NCBI GenBank assembly: GCA_963764695.1
Contig: CAVXTW010000003.1
Location: forward strand, 124,001 to 188,000
Reading direction: 5' to 3'
Origin: DATFRY01 sp963764695
Lineage (GTDB): Bacteria; Myxococcota_A; Polyangia; Haliangiales; Haliangiaceae
Length of the DNA: 64,000 nucleotides
Positions 26,640-36,614 of the stretch are shown one piece after another (position 1 is the stretch's first letter; each line of letters begins with the position of its first letter). The position numbers and the translations under genes were made by a program. The notes under the pieces are model-generated. The model was not told where the DNA came from, did not search any database, and was given only the letters and a program-made list of their open reading frames with translations.

Positions 26640-28604
26640 ATGAAATCACACCAGGCCGCTCGTCCGCTGACCCTGTTCCTCGCCGTCGCCATGTCCGGCT
26701 GTCTGGACCCCGCACCCGAAGAGGAGCCCGCAGAGGAGACGCAACTCGTCGAGCCGTCCGGCTCCGCGACACGCTCCGGGTGGCGGCTCCGCCGAGATCA
26801 CGGCGACTGGCCGCGCCACTCGTTCGACCTCGGAAACACGAACGCCAACACCCACGAGCACGTGATCTCGAATCGCAATGTCTCGCGCCTGCAGCGAGCG
26901 TGGGAGACGTTCAACGATTCGGCGCTGGTGCCGACGCCACCGCCGAGTGGCTTCGTCCTCGAGGACGTGCTCGGCTGGCACTTCCCCGCCTCGGTCGTGG
27001 GCGTGGTGTCACCTCCCGTCGTGATCGACGGGACGATCTACTACATCGACGAGCTGGGCACGATGTTCGCGCGGGACGCGAGGACCGGGACCATCAAGAA
27101 ACCCGGCCGCCACTGGACGACCACGCTCGTCGACCCTGACTACGATGCCGGAGCGCCGCCGGTCGCTCCCGACGTGTTCTTCTCGGCGATGGTCGTCGAC
27201 GGCGACCACATCTGGATCCACAGCTCGTTCTACGGCCGGCTGCATGCGGTGCGGCGCGCGGGCGGCGCCGAGGTCGACTTCGATCCCGCGACGCCCGGGA
27301 TCCAGCCGTTCGCCGTGCTCCCCGACCGCCTGTTCTCGTCGAGCCTGGGCCAGCCGGTCGTGGTCCGCACCCACGGCTGCGACGACGCGCAGAACCGGCG
27401 CGCCCACGGCTGCGAGCACGCGCGGGGCCGGCGCACCCTGTTGATCACCGAGACCAACGTGATCCTGAACGACGCCCTGGTGCAGGGATCCGAGGTCGGC
27501 CACATCGTGGCCATCGACATCACCGACCCGCTCGCGCCGTTCGAGGCGTGGCGGCGGCCGACCATCGACATCGATCCCGCGACCGGGCTGCGCTACGGCG
27601 CCGGCGTCTCGGCCGGCTCCGGGCTCGCGGTCGACCTCGATCGCCACCTGGTCATCGGCGGCACCGGGCAGAACACCGTCGAGCCGTATCCCGGCCATCC
27701 GGATCCGGCCCTGGCCCCCGCGGGCTATGTCGATCGCAGCGACGCGATCTACGCGATCGACTACCGCACCGGCGAGTTCGTGTGGGTCAACCAGCTCCAC
27801 CGCGGCGATGTCTTCAACCTGAACGCGCCGGTGCCGACCGGCCCGAACGACCCGGTCCGCGACGCCGACGTGCTGTCGCCCCCGATCCTGTTCAGCGCGC
27901 GCACGGGCGACGGCCACAAGCGCGATCTCGCCGGCGGCGGCAGCAAGGGCGGGCTGTACCGCGTCGTCGACCGATCGACCGGTGACACCGTCTGGGAGCG
28001 CCAGATCGGCAAGCGCAGCGGCCTCGGCGCCATCCAGGGCGGCGCCGCCGTCGCCGAGGGTGCGATCTACGTCGCGAGCTTCGAGGGCATCGACGACGGC
28101 TTCGCCAGCGCGAACTTCAACGCCCCCGGCGCGAAGTACTTCAACGCGTTCTTCGCCACGTTCAGCCCGGCCTTCTGGGCCGACGTCGAGGATGTCAGCG
28201 ACGACGGCCTCGCGGACACCGGCGTGCAGATCAGGGTCTACCGCCTCGATGCCGGCACCGGTCGGTCGGAGTGGCAGGTCAACGGCAACGACCACGTCCT
28301 GATCGAGGCCGGCGCCGCCCTCCGCCACGTGTCATGGGCCAACGACCTCGTCTACGTCACCAGCACGTCCGGCCAGCTCTTCGTGCTCGACGACGACAGC
28401 GGCGAGCAGCGCTTCACCGACCAGACGCTGGACCTCAACGAGGCCCTCGGCCTCGGGCTCCCAAAGCCGCACCACGCCGGCATGAACGGCGGCACCATCA
28501 TCTCGAACGGCATGGTCTACGTGCCGTACGGCGGCCAGAACAACCCGTCGGGGGGCATCATCGCCTACCGCCTCCGGCCAGCGCGGGGCCATGAGCGCGA
28601 GTGA
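26640..28604 (+). CDS. PQQ-type beta-propeller lipoprotein
   Basis: A 654-residue exported lipoprotein (lipobox MSGC near residue 21). It consists of repeated propeller blades with the pyrroloquinoline-quinone alcohol-dehydrogenase pattern: SPPVVIDGTIYYIDELGTMFARDARTG, DAIYAIDYRTGEFVW, GGLYRVVDRSTGDTVWE and SGQLFVLDDDSGEQ. Such proteins are periplasmic quinoprotein dehydrogenases or non-enzymatic propellers. A disulfide-bearing insert with two Cys lies near residue 250. The start overlaps nothing and follows the diiron gene by 13 bp, so it is probably the third gene of that operon. Confidence 0.75.
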   Translation: MKSHQAARPLTLFLAVAMSGCLDPAPEEEPAEETQLVEPSGSATRSGWRLRRDHGDWPRHSFDLGNTNANTHEHVISNRNVSRLQRAWETFNDSALVPTPPPSGFVLEDVLGWHFPASVVGVVSPPVVIDGTIYYIDELGTMFARDARTGTIKKPGRHWTTTLVDPDYDAGAPPVAPDVFFSAMVVDGDHIWIHSSFYGRLHAVRRAGGAEVDFDPATPGIQPFAVLPDRLFSSSLGQPVVVRTHGCDDAQNRRAHGCEHARGRRTLLITETNVILNDALVQGSEVGHIVAIDITDPLAPFEAWRRPTIDIDPATGLRYGAGVSAGSGLAVDLDRHLVIGGTGQNTVEPYPGHPDPALAPAGYVDRSDAIYAIDYRTGEFVWVNQLHRGDVFNLNAPVPTGPNDPVRDADVLSPPILFSARTGDGHKRDLAGGGSKGGLYRVVDRSTGDTVWERQIGKRSGLGAIQGGAAVAEGAIYVASFEGIDDGFASANFNAPGAKYFNAFFATFSPAFWADVEDVSDDGLADTGVQIRVYRLDAGTGRSEWQVNGNDHVLIEAGAALRHVSWANDLVYVTSTSGQLFVLDDDSGEQRFTDQTLDLNEALGLGLPKPHHAGMNGGTIISNGMVYVPYGGQNNPSGGIIAYRLRPARGHERE

Positions 28605-28703
28605 GCTCCGGGGAGCACCCCGCAGGTGTGCTTCTCGGCCGAGGTGCACTGGACGCGTCGATCGTCGGACATCCATCGACACGAAAGCGGCTTACAATCT
28701 CGC

Positions 28704-31700
28704 GTGGACGACGCGACGGGCGCTGGCCGGGCACCATCGACCGGCGCATCGCTCGCGGAACAGATCTTCCCGGGCAAGGGTGAGATGGCCCGTCTCATCC
28801 GCGAGGCGGACTGGTCGAGTACGCCGCTTGGTCCGGTAGGCGGGTGGCCGCAGAGCCTCCGGACCGCGGTGAGTATCTGTCTCGGCTCGCGCCATCCGAT
28901 CGTCCTCTGGTGGGGGCCGGAGCGCTGGATGTTCTACAACGATGCGTACCGGCCGATGCTGGGCGAGAGGAAGCATCCGCAGTTCCTCGGTCGACCCGGT
29001 CAGGAGTGCTGGTCCGAGATCTGGGACATCATCGGTCCCATGATGGAGCAGGTCATCGAGACCGGCGAGGCCACCTGGTCGGAGGATCTGTTCCTGCTGA
29101 TGCTTCGGTTCGGCTATCCGGAGGAGACGTACTTCACGTTCTCCTACAGCCCGATCCGTGACGACGCGGGGCGGCCCAGCGGCATCTTCAACGCCTGCAC
29201 GGAGACGACGGGGCGGGTCCTCGCCGAGCGCCGCATGAAGATGTTGCGCGAGATGGCGGTTGAAGCGCGAACCATCGATGAAGCCGTTCGCGTCTGCGCT
29301 GACATCCTCGGACGGAACCAGCGTGACATCCCGTTTGCCCTGGTCTACCTCCTCGACGATCACGGCAAGACCATGCATCTAGCCGCCCACGTGGGCCTGG
29401 AGCCGGGAACGCCAGCCAGCCCTCTTGCCGTGGACATGGACGCACAGGACACCGGCTGGCCTCTGGCAGTGATCGTTCGCGAAGAGTGTTCCGAGCTCGT
29501 CGACGATCTCGCCGCCCGATTCGACTGCCTGTCCCGTGAGCCGTGGGATGAGGGCCCGCACCAGGCCATGCTCTTGCCCATCGCCCGTCCCGGCTGGCCG
29601 CTTCCGGCGGGGGTCCTCGTGCTCGGCATCAGCCCGCGGCGCGCATTCGACGACGACTACCGGGGCTTCTTCGACCTGGTAACCGGTCACGTCGCCACCG
29701 CCGTCTCCAACGCCCGCGCCTACGAAGAGGAGCGAACGCGCGCCGAGAAGCTGGCCGAGCTCGATCGCGTCAAGACGGCCTTCTTCAGCAACGTCAGTCA
29801 CGAGTTTCGCACGCCTCTCACCCTGATCCTCGGCCCGCTCGAGGATGCTCTGGCTGACCCTGCAAGAACGCTTCGAGACGCGAACCTCGAGAGAGTCCAT
29901 CGGAACGCCCTCCGGCTCCTGCGGCTCGTGAACAATCTCCTCGACTTTTCCCGCGTCGAGGCCGGTCGCCTCCAGTCACGGTTCGAACCGACGGATCTCT
30001 CGCTGCTCACCGGCGGACTGGCCGGGTCGTTCCAGTCTCTCGTCGAGTCTGCAGGGCTGAAGCTGGTCGTCGACTGTCCGCCGCTTCCGGATCCGGTCCA
30101 CGTCGACCGAGCTCAGTGGGAAAAGATCGTGCTGAACCTCGTCTCGAACGCCTTCAAGTTCACGCTCGAGGGCGAGATCACCGTTCGCCTGCGCGCGACG
30201 GACAGCCACGTCGAGCTGTCGGTCAGAGACACCGGGACGGGCATCCCCGCCGAGGAGCTTCCCAGGATCTTCGACCGCTTCCATCGCGTGGAGGGCGCGC
30301 GAGGTCGGAGCTTCGAGGGGACCGGAATCGGACTCGCGCTGGTCCACGAGCTGGTGAAGCAGCATGGCGGTACCGTGCGGGTCGATAGCGTGATCGCCAG
30401 GGGAAGCACCTTCCTGGTCAGCATCCCGAAGGGCGCCGATCACCTTCCGAGAGATCGCGTCTTCTTCGCTGATTCCGTCGATGCCGAGCTGAGCGGCGCG
30501 GCGAACCTGGTCGTCGAAGCGAGCCACTGGGGCACGGGAGATCCCCTGCCGGAGGACGATGTAGAAGGCGGGCAGACGGCGGCCGGGTCACGAGCGACTT
30601 CGATCGACAGGTCGGACGCCCGCATCCTGGTCGCCGACGACAACGCCGACATGCGCGAGTACCTGGTGCGACTCCTCGCGTCGCGGTGGACGATCGAAGC
30701 CGTCGGGGATGGCCAGGAGGCCCTCGAGTCCGCTCTGCGCCGTCCGCCCGACCTCGTCGTCAGCGACGTGATGATGCCGCGCCTGGATGGAACTGGTCTC
30801 TTGCGAGCCCTTCGTGCGAATGCGAAGACGAGCACCATCCCCGTCGTGCTGCTCTCGGCCCGCGCGGGCGAAGAGGCCATCGTCGGGGGACTCGAGACCG
30901 GAGCCGACGACTACCTCGTGAAGCCGTTCTCGGCCCGTGAGCTGGTGAGCCGGGTCGGGACGCACCTGGAGATGGCCCGGCTCCGTCGCAAGGCGACCGC
31001 GGCTGCGATCGAGCTGGCCGAAACGCGAGCAGCCCTGCTCGAGGATTCTGGATCGCAAGAACAAGGAGCTGGAGAACTTCAGCCACTCCGTGTCGCACGA
31101 CCTCCGTGCCCCCCTTCGCAGCATCACAGGCTTCAGCCAGGCTCTCCTCGAAGACCAGGGAGACACCCTGAGCGCGAAGGGTCAAGAACACCTGAACCGC
31201 GTGCTCTCGGCGGCTGAGCGGATGAACGAGCTCATCGACGACCTTCTCGAGCTCTCGCGCGTGGAGCGGACGCAGCTCCGCTGCCAGTCGGTGGATCTCT
31301 CCGAACTGGGACGGCGGGTCGGAGATCGACTGGCGCAGTCCGACCCGGATCGACGCGTGCAGTTCGTCGTGGACGAGGGCCTCCTCGCCGAGGCAGACCC
31401 GCGTCTGGTCCAGATCCTCCTGGAGAACGTCCTCGGCAACGCGTGGAAGTTCACGGTCAAGGCGACCTCTCCGCGCGTCGAGCTCGGCTCCCTGGAGCAG
31501 GATGGCCACACGACCTTCTTCGTCCGGGACAACGGCGCCGGGTTCGACCAGACCCGCGCAAACCTGCTCTTCACGCCCTTCCAGAGGCTCCACTCGGCGA
31601 GCGCCTTCCCCGGAACAGGCATCGGCCTCGCCACCGTCAAGCGCATCGTCGACCGCCACGGCGGCCGCATCTGGGCCGAAGGCCACGTGAACGGCGGCGC

Positions 31701-31758
31701 CGCCATCTACTGGACGCTCCCGGGCGCGAGATGGCGCCCTCGGGCGCCAGCCCGATGA
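28704..31758 (+). CDS. Hybrid sensor histidine kinase with two kinase cores, frameshifted near 31047
   Basis: Domain order: PAS (residues about 40-165), GAF (about 180-345), HisKA with phospho-accepting His near 366 (SNVSHEFRTPL), HATPase_c (N box NLVSNAFKFT; GTGIGLALV), a receiver domain with Asp near 688 (VVSDVMMPRLDG), a coiled-coil, then a second HisKA (SVSHDLRAPL) and a second HATPase_c of the phytochrome-kinase type. An extra G in GAGGATT near 31047 separates the second kinase core; removing it restores ILDRKNKELENFSHSVSHDL. No membrane segments, so it is a soluble sensor. The GTG at 28704 is the chosen start; ATG 28785, after GGGTGAG, is the alternative. The 3' end overlaps the convergent desaturase gene. 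Confidence 0.75.
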
Positions 31759-32831
31759 GGCGCGCGCGGACCGGGCAGCGCGAGGCGGACGATACGGCCC
31801 AGGACGCTGCCCAGCTGCCGCCCGAAGCCGCCGGTGCAGTAGGCCTGGCCGTAACGCTTGCAGATCTCGCGCACGCGCGGGGCCATCTCCGGGTAGCGCG
31901 CGGCCGGGAGGTCCGGGAACAGGTGGTGCTCGATCTGATGGCTGAGGTGGCCGGTCAGGATGTGAAACCAGCGGCCGCCCTCGATGTTGGCCGAGCCGGC
32001 CAGCTGGCGCAGGTACCACTGGCCGCGGCTCTCGTCGCGCGCCTCGTCCGGGTGAAAGACGCGCACGCCCGCGGGAAAGTGGCCGCAGAAGATCACCCCG
32101 AACGACCATAGATTGCGGATCCCGTTGGCCAGGTAGTTTCCGGCCATGACGCGCGGCGCGTTCCACAGGGCCAGCGCCGGGAAGAAGACGTAGTCCTTGA
32201 ACAGCTGCCAGCCGGCCTTGGCCAGGAACGGCCGCGCGCGCGTCGCCAGCTGGCCGGGTGACTGATCGCCGGTGAGCGCGCGATCGAGGCGGAGGTCGTG
32301 CATGGCCACGCCCCACTGGAAGTGGAGGGCGAGCGCGAACGCGGCCAGCGGCTGGACCAGGTGGGCCGGGCGCCAGCTTTGCTCGGGGCAGATGCGCAGC
32401 AAGCCGTAGCCGATGTCGCGATCGACGCCCAGGATGTTGGTGAAGGTGTGGTGCTCGACGTTGTGCGAGTGCCGCCAGTCGTCGCCCGTGCACACGATGT
32501 CCCATTCGTAGGTGCGCGAGTCGAGCGCGGGATCGCCCGTCCAGTCGTACTGGCCGTGCATCACGTTGTGCCCGATCTCCATGTTCTCGAGGATCTTGGA
32601 CAGGGCCAGCGCGCCCACGCCGGCGACGAAGCTCACCCACTCGAAACCGAAGTGGAGCAGGAGCCGGCCGGCCGCCTCGTCGCGATGAGCGTGGCGGATG
32701 ATGCCCCGGATGTGGGCGACGTCGCGCTCACCGAGGTCGGCGATCACCTCGAGGCGGAGCTGGTCGAGCTCGCGCCCGAACGCGTCCACCTCCTCGCGCG
32801 TCAAGATCCTGCTCTGTGTCGTCACTGTCAT
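31707..32831 (-). CDS. Membrane fatty-acid desaturase
   Basis: A 374-residue integral-membrane diiron desaturase. The three histidine boxes are H88-NVM-H92, HSHNVEHH (121-128) and HQIEHH near residue 300, with hydrophobic hairpins between. It introduces a cis double bond into an acyl chain, using electrons from a reductase. The gene directly upstream in the same operon encodes a fused flavin/2Fe-2S reductase, the same pairing as mycobacterial DesA3 (Rv3229c) and Rv3230c and Pseudomonas DesB/DesC. ATG 32831 gives the shortest N terminus that keeps the fold. Its last 52 bp overlap the end of the hybrid kinase gene on the other strand. Confidence 0.9.
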   Translation of the reverse strand: MTVTTQSRILTREEVDAFGRELDQLRLEVIADLGERDVAHIRGIIRHAHRDEAAGRLLLHFGFEWVSFVAGVGALALSKILENMEIGHNVMHGQYDWTGDPALDSRTYEWDIVCTGDDWRHSHNVEHHTFTNILGVDRDIGYGLLRICPEQSWRPAHLVQPLAAFALALHFQWGVAMHDLRLDRALTGDQSPGQLATRARPFLAKAGWQLFKDYVFFPALALWNAPRVMAGNYLANGIRNLWSFGVIFCGHFPAGVRVFHPDEARDESRGQWYLRQLAGSANIEGGRWFHILTGHLSHQIEHHLFPDLPAARYPEMAPRVREICKRYGQAYCTGGFGRQLGSVLGRIVRLALPGPRAPHRAGARGRHLAPGSVQ

Positions 32832-32859
32832 CGATCTTCCTTCCTGCTTCTCTCGGAGC

Positions 32860-33936
32860 TCAGAGGTCGAGCTCGACATCGGATCGCGGCACCGACACAC
32901 AGACCTGGATCTCCTCATCCTGCTCGGTGGACAAGGCGCCGGTCACGATGTTCTGAACGGCGCCGGTGCGCTTGCGGCAGCGGCACGTGTGGCAGATGCC
33001 CATACGGCAGCCGTGCGGCGGCCGCTCGCCGGCCCGCTCCAGCTGCTCGAGCAGTGTGCCTGCGGTGCTCGCCGCGATGGTGCGGCCCGAGCGCGCCAGA
33101 CGCACCTGGACGGCGCGCTGCTCGCCGTCCTCCAGTGGCCGCGCCGGCGCGGCAGTGAACCGCTCCAGCTGGAGCCGACCGGACGCGCCGGCCTCTCGCC
33201 ACATCGCCTCCACGCGGGCCATGAGCCCGGCCGGCCCGCACAAGAGCGTCTGCCGCCGGGCGAAGTCGGGGACCCGACGGGCGAGCTCGTCCTCGTCGAA
33301 TCGCCCGCGGGAAAGCACCAGGCGGAGGCCGCGGTGGCGCCCGGCCAGCGCCTCGAGCTCGTCGCCGAAGATCGTGTCGTCGCCGGCGTGCGTGAGATGA
33401 ACGAAGGTGAGGTCGCGGATGCCATCCTCGGCGGCCAGCGTGCGCAGCATCGACATGACCGGCGTGATGCCGCTGCCGCCGCTCAGCATGAGCAGGCCGG
33501 CCGGCGCATCGGGGAGCGCGAAGTCACCGGCGGCCGGGTCGAGACCGACCACGTGGCCGGGCCGCACCTGCTCGTGCAGCCAGGTCGACACCCGCCCGCC
33601 CGGCACGCGCTTGACCGTGATCGAGAGCAGGCGCTGACCCGGAACCGAGGAGATCGAGTAGCAGCGCCGCACGCGCACCCCGTCCACCTCGACGGTGATC
33701 GCCGTGTACTGCCCGGCGCGATGCGCGGTCCACCGCCGGTTGGGGCGCAGCCGGAATGTCTTCACGTCGCGGGTCTCGTCCACCACCTCGACCACCTGCG
33801 CGCGGATCTCGGCCAGCGACCAGGTGCGGCGCAGCTGGCCCAGCCAGAACTCGGTCTGGCGGTCGAGGAAGAGGCGCTGGACGGCGGTGCGCCCTGCCCG
33901 CGCCATCCAGTCCGTCGAGGTGGTCAGGTCGTGCAT
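32860..33936 (-). CDS. Ferredoxin-NADP reductase fused to 2Fe-2S ferredoxin (desaturase electron donor)
   Basis: A 358-residue electron-transfer protein. The FAD site is RCYSISS, the NAD(P) site GGSGITPVMSML, and the C-terminal ferredoxin domain has Cys ligands in CRMGICHTC plus a final Cys in QVCVSVP. It passes electrons from NAD(P)H to the desaturase encoded 28 bp downstream. The relationship to Rv3230c and DesC is strong. The promoter and an inverted repeat lie directly upstream (33947-33974), and the predicted transcript would start only a few bases before the ATG. A later ATG (33906) is a less likely start. Divergent from the TetR gene. Confidence 0.9.
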   Translation of the reverse strand: MHDLTTSTDWMARAGRTAVQRLFLDRQTEFWLGQLRRTWSLAEIRAQVVEVVDETRDVKTFRLRPNRRWTAHRAGQYTAITVEVDGVRVRRCYSISSVPGQRLLSITVKRVPGGRVSTWLHEQVRPGHVVGLDPAAGDFALPDAPAGLLMLSGGSGITPVMSMLRTLAAEDGIRDLTFVHLTHAGDDTIFGDELEALAGRHRGLRLVLSRGRFDEDELARRVPDFARRQTLLCGPAGLMARVEAMWREAGASGRLQLERFTAAPARPLEDGEQRAVQVRLARSGRTIAASTAGTLLEQLERAGERPPHGCRMGICHTCRCRKRTGAVQNIVTGALSTEQDEEIQVCVSVPRSDVELDL

Positions 33937-33946
33937 CGGTCTCTGT

Positions 33947-33974
33947 AACCTACGGTATAGTAGGTTTCTGTCAA
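33947..33974 (-). promoter_or_regulatory. Promoter of reductase-desaturase operon with overlapping TetR operator
   Basis: On the minus strand a consensus -35 box TTGACA (33969-33974) is followed after 16 bp by TAGGTT (33947-33952). The 20-bp inverted repeat AACCTAC-GGTATA-GTAGGTT (33947-33966) fills the space between, with perfect 7-bp arms. A bound repressor would block RNA polymerase. It sits between the desaturase operon and a divergent TetR gene, like the DesT operator at Pseudomonas desCB. Confidence 0.75.
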
Positions 33975-34079
33975 GCGGACGCACCGACGCCTGAGCGACG
34001 CCACGAATCGGAAATAGATAATGATAATAGAAGTATGAACGACTTTGCTGTCCGTGTTTCTCAAATGTATCGTTTGCGT

Positions 34080-34099
34080 AACTTACTGCACAGTAGTAC
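34080..34099 (+). promoter_or_regulatory. Second, weaker copy of the TetR operator
   Basis: AACTTAC-TGCACA-GTAGTAC has the same 7-6-7 layout as the main operator. It matches 6 of 7 bases in the left arm and 4 or 5 of 7 in the right arm. It lies 12 bp before the TetR start codon, a good place for autoregulation. The bases between (34000-34080) are unusually AT-rich for this window. Confidence 0.45.
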
Positions 34100-34111
34100 G
34101 GTGCATCTCGC

Positions 34112-34735
34112 ATGGCCGGCAAGAACCGACGACTGTCCGCTTCCGAGCGCCGCGCGCAGCTCATCGATGTCGGCCGCTCGGTGTTCGCCAAGAACGGCTA
34201 CGAGGCGACCTCGATGGAGGAGATCGCCGATCGCGCCAAGGTCTCCAAGCCCGTCGTCTACGAGCACTTCGGCGGCAAGGAGGGCCTGTACGCGGTCATC
34301 GTCGACCGCGAGATGGACTACGTCGTCCGTCGCATCAGCGAGGCGATCGGGTCCGGTTCGCCGCGCGAGCGGATCGAGCGCGCGGCCCTGGCCTTCCTGA
34401 CATATGTGAAGGACCACCCCGACGGCTTCTCCGTCCTGTCCCAGGACTCGCCGTCGATGGCCACCAACCGGGGACGGCTGTCCAGCCTGCTCAACGACCT
34501 GGCCGAGCGGGTGGGTGACATCTTCGCCAGCGCCTTCAAGGAGGCCGGCTATGACCCCTCCACCGCCCCGATCTACGCGCACGCGCTGGTCGGCATGGTC
34601 ACCTTCGTGGGCAGGTGGTGGATCGACGTCCGCAAGCCCGCGATCGAGGAGGTCGCCAGGCACATGGCGGCGCTGGCCTGGATGGGCCTGCGCCATCTAC
34701 CCAAGCGGCCCACCCTGAAGATCGCCGGGCCCTGA
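34112..34735 (+). CDS. TetR-family transcriptional regulator (DesT-like position)
   Basis: A 207-residue repressor. The N-terminal helix-turn-helix covers about residues 12-58 (GYEATSMEEIADRAKVSKPVVYEHFGGKE). The C-terminal ligand-binding domain is all-helical, with WWIDVRKP near residue 170. It is divergent from the desaturase/reductase operon, whose promoter holds a perfect inverted repeat, so it probably represses that operon and itself. In P. aeruginosa the TetR protein DesT does this in response to the saturated/unsaturated acyl-CoA ratio; the same ligand is plausible here. Confidence 0.88.
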   Translation: MAGKNRRLSASERRAQLIDVGRSVFAKNGYEATSMEEIADRAKVSKPVVYEHFGGKEGLYAVIVDREMDYVVRRISEAIGSGSPRERIERAALAFLTYVKDHPDGFSVLSQDSPSMATNRGRLSSLLNDLAERVGDIFASAFKEAGYDPSTAPIYAHALVGMVTFVGRWWIDVRKPAIEEVARHMAALAWMGLRHLPKRPTLKIAGP

Positions 34736-34747
34736 GCGCTCAGCCAG

Positions 34748-35855
34748 CTAGAGCTCCAGAAACGCGTGCATCCGATGCAATGCCTCGTCCAGCGCCAGCT
34801 TGAAAGGCGCTGCCGCGTGGCCGCGGGCCGGCGAAGCCCAGCTCGTGCTGCAGCCGGCCATCGACCACCTTCAGATTGGCCCAGCCCGGCATCTGCTCGC
34901 CCCATAGCATGGGCATCGCGTAGTGGCCCATGCGGCGCTTGTGGGCCGGCACATAGGCCTCCAGCTTGTATTCCCAGCCCCAGAACAGCTGAAAGCGCCG
35001 ACGGTCCCAGACCACGGGGTCGAAGGGCGCGAGGAAGCGCAGCCTGTCGTCGACCGAGTGCCCGGCGGTCACGAGCTTCTCGCCCTGCGGCCAGAACCAC
35101 AGCTGGCCGTCGACCGGCGGCATGGGCATAGCGAGACTTGGCGTGCTCCTGGAGCTGCCGCACCTCGGCGGCCAGGTGCGGCACTCCGTGGCGCAAGAGT
35201 CTGCACAGATAGCCCAGGCTCGCCGCGGGCAGGGGCGCGTAGAGCTGCACCACCATGTCCAGCAACTGGCCGGCGCGCGCGAGACGGGCCTCGGGACTGT
35301 CGTCGTGCAGCGGGTGCTCGATCGCCTGGTAGACCCGCGTGCCGGCCTCGCGCCGCGCCACGCGCAGCAGCCCGCGATAGTGCAGGCCCTCCAGCAGATG
35401 CTTGCTGGCATTCAGGTCGCCGCCCCAGCGCTTGATGCGGCCATGGTCGAAACTGCGCCTGCACGTCCCCGGGGTGGGTGAGACCATGCTGGCGCACGAA
35501 GGCCAGCACCTCCTGTGCGCGCGCCTGCATCCTGGCATCCCAGGCGTCCCAGACCCGCGGCTCTCCGCGCGGATGCAGCAGGGCCAGGGTCTCGCGGCGC
35601 AGGAAACCGTAGTTGATGAAGAAGGCCTCCTCGATCGCCAGGCGCGGGTAGCGGCGCTCCAGCTCGCCGGCGCGATAGCCCTCGACGCGTTGCGCGAGGA
35701 TCAGATCCTGCGCGCGAGCGGGCGCCCGCATCGGGTCGGCCTGGACAAAGCCCAGCCGCGCGATGGCCCGCGGCACACTGGTACGCCTGGAAGAGGCTGC
35801 GCGCGATCGCGTGGCGGCGAAGCTGCACGAGCCCGGTCGCCTTGAGAGGGCTCAC
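34748..35855 (-). pseudogene. YcaQ-like winged-helix DNA glycosylase, broken by about four frameshifts
   Basis: Pieces in three frames assemble into one protein of about 365 residues of the YcaQ (HTH_42, DUF1006) family. They run in order: LKATGLVQLRRHAIARSLFQ; RAIARLGFVQADPMRAPARAQDL; FDHGRIKRWGGDLNASKHLLEGL; GQLWFWPQGEK through APFDPVVWDRRRF. Family members such as E. coli YcaQ unhook DNA interstrand crosslinks. Frame changes fall near 35780, 35465, 35135 and 34820, and the true stop is probably the TAG at 34748. Conserved motifs survive on both sides of each break, so sequencing error is as likely as a dead gene. It follows the TetR gene convergently. Confidence 0.7.
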
Positions 35856-35877
35856 GCGTCGCGTCGGATGGCCGCGG

Positions 35878-36468
35878 CTACAGCCGAGCCATCGCGCTCA
35901 CGCCGAGGTGGAGGTAGCTGATGTTCAGGTCCACGGTCTCGCCTTCCTCGGAGATCTGCTGCCCGCCGAGCTGATAGCCGAGCTCGGCCGCGAGGCGGAA
36001 CCGCGGATTGAGGTCGAAGCCGACACCGCCGCCGAACCCGATGATGAAGCCGGCCGGGTTGCCGATCCCGTCCGGCAAGTCCGGAACGTAGATGATCGAG
36101 TAGCCGGGCGCGGCAAAGCCGTAGAGCTGGACCATGTCGCTCACCGGCACGTTGCCGATCAGCCGGACGGCGAGGTCGAGCTCCTTGGCCGACTCGGTGC
36201 CATCCTCGCCCTTCACGTTCAGGAGCAGGCGAGGCGCGAACCCGACCGCCAGGTTGGTGAGCAGCTGGACCTCGACGACGCCGCCCAGGCCGACCGCGGT
36301 GGCGGTGTCCTCCGATTCGGATATGCCCTCGGCCTCGAGCTGGGCCTGGCCAATCGGCAGGATCGACACGGTCCCGCCCAGCCGGACGCGCTCGGCGCGC
36401 GCCGAGGCGAGAGGCGCGGCCAGGAAGAAGAGACCAACGAGGGAATGGAAGAGAAAGCGCTTTGTCAT
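35878..36468 (-). CDS. Outer-membrane beta-barrel-like protein
   Basis: A 196-residue exported protein with a signal peptide cut after ASARA. The rest is alternating hydrophobic and polar strands ending in a strand with a penultimate Arg and final Leu (VSAMARL), a pattern seen in small outer-membrane barrels of the OmpW/OmpX size. Gly-rich turns (GFGGGVGFDLNPRF) and a late LNISYLHLGV strand support this. The function is unknown. Divergent from the large lipoprotein gene at 36615 across 146 bp. Confidence 0.7.
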   Translation of the reverse strand: MTKRFLFHSLVGLFFLAAPLASARAERVRLGGTVSILPIGQAQLEAEGISESEDTATAVGLGGVVEVQLLTNLAVGFAPRLLLNVKGEDGTESAKELDLAVRLIGNVPVSDMVQLYGFAAPGYSIIYVPDLPDGIGNPAGFIIGFGGGVGFDLNPRFRLAAELGYQLGGQQISEEGETVDLNISYLHLGVSAMARL

Positions 36469-36614
36469 GGACCACCAGTCGGACCGTTCGCACCGACGTT
36501 GCGTCGGGCGCGCTCGAATCTTACGTCCCCTGGCCTCGAACAGGCACCAGAGCAGCGCGACTCCCGGCAGCCGACCTCACGGGAAGATCCGCGACGCCCG
36601 TCGTTCCTGTGGGC

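Noticed and set aside
34000..34080. AT-rich stretch as a possible mobile-element edge
   Set aside because: No repeats or transposase are present; it fits an intergenic promoter region between divergent genes.
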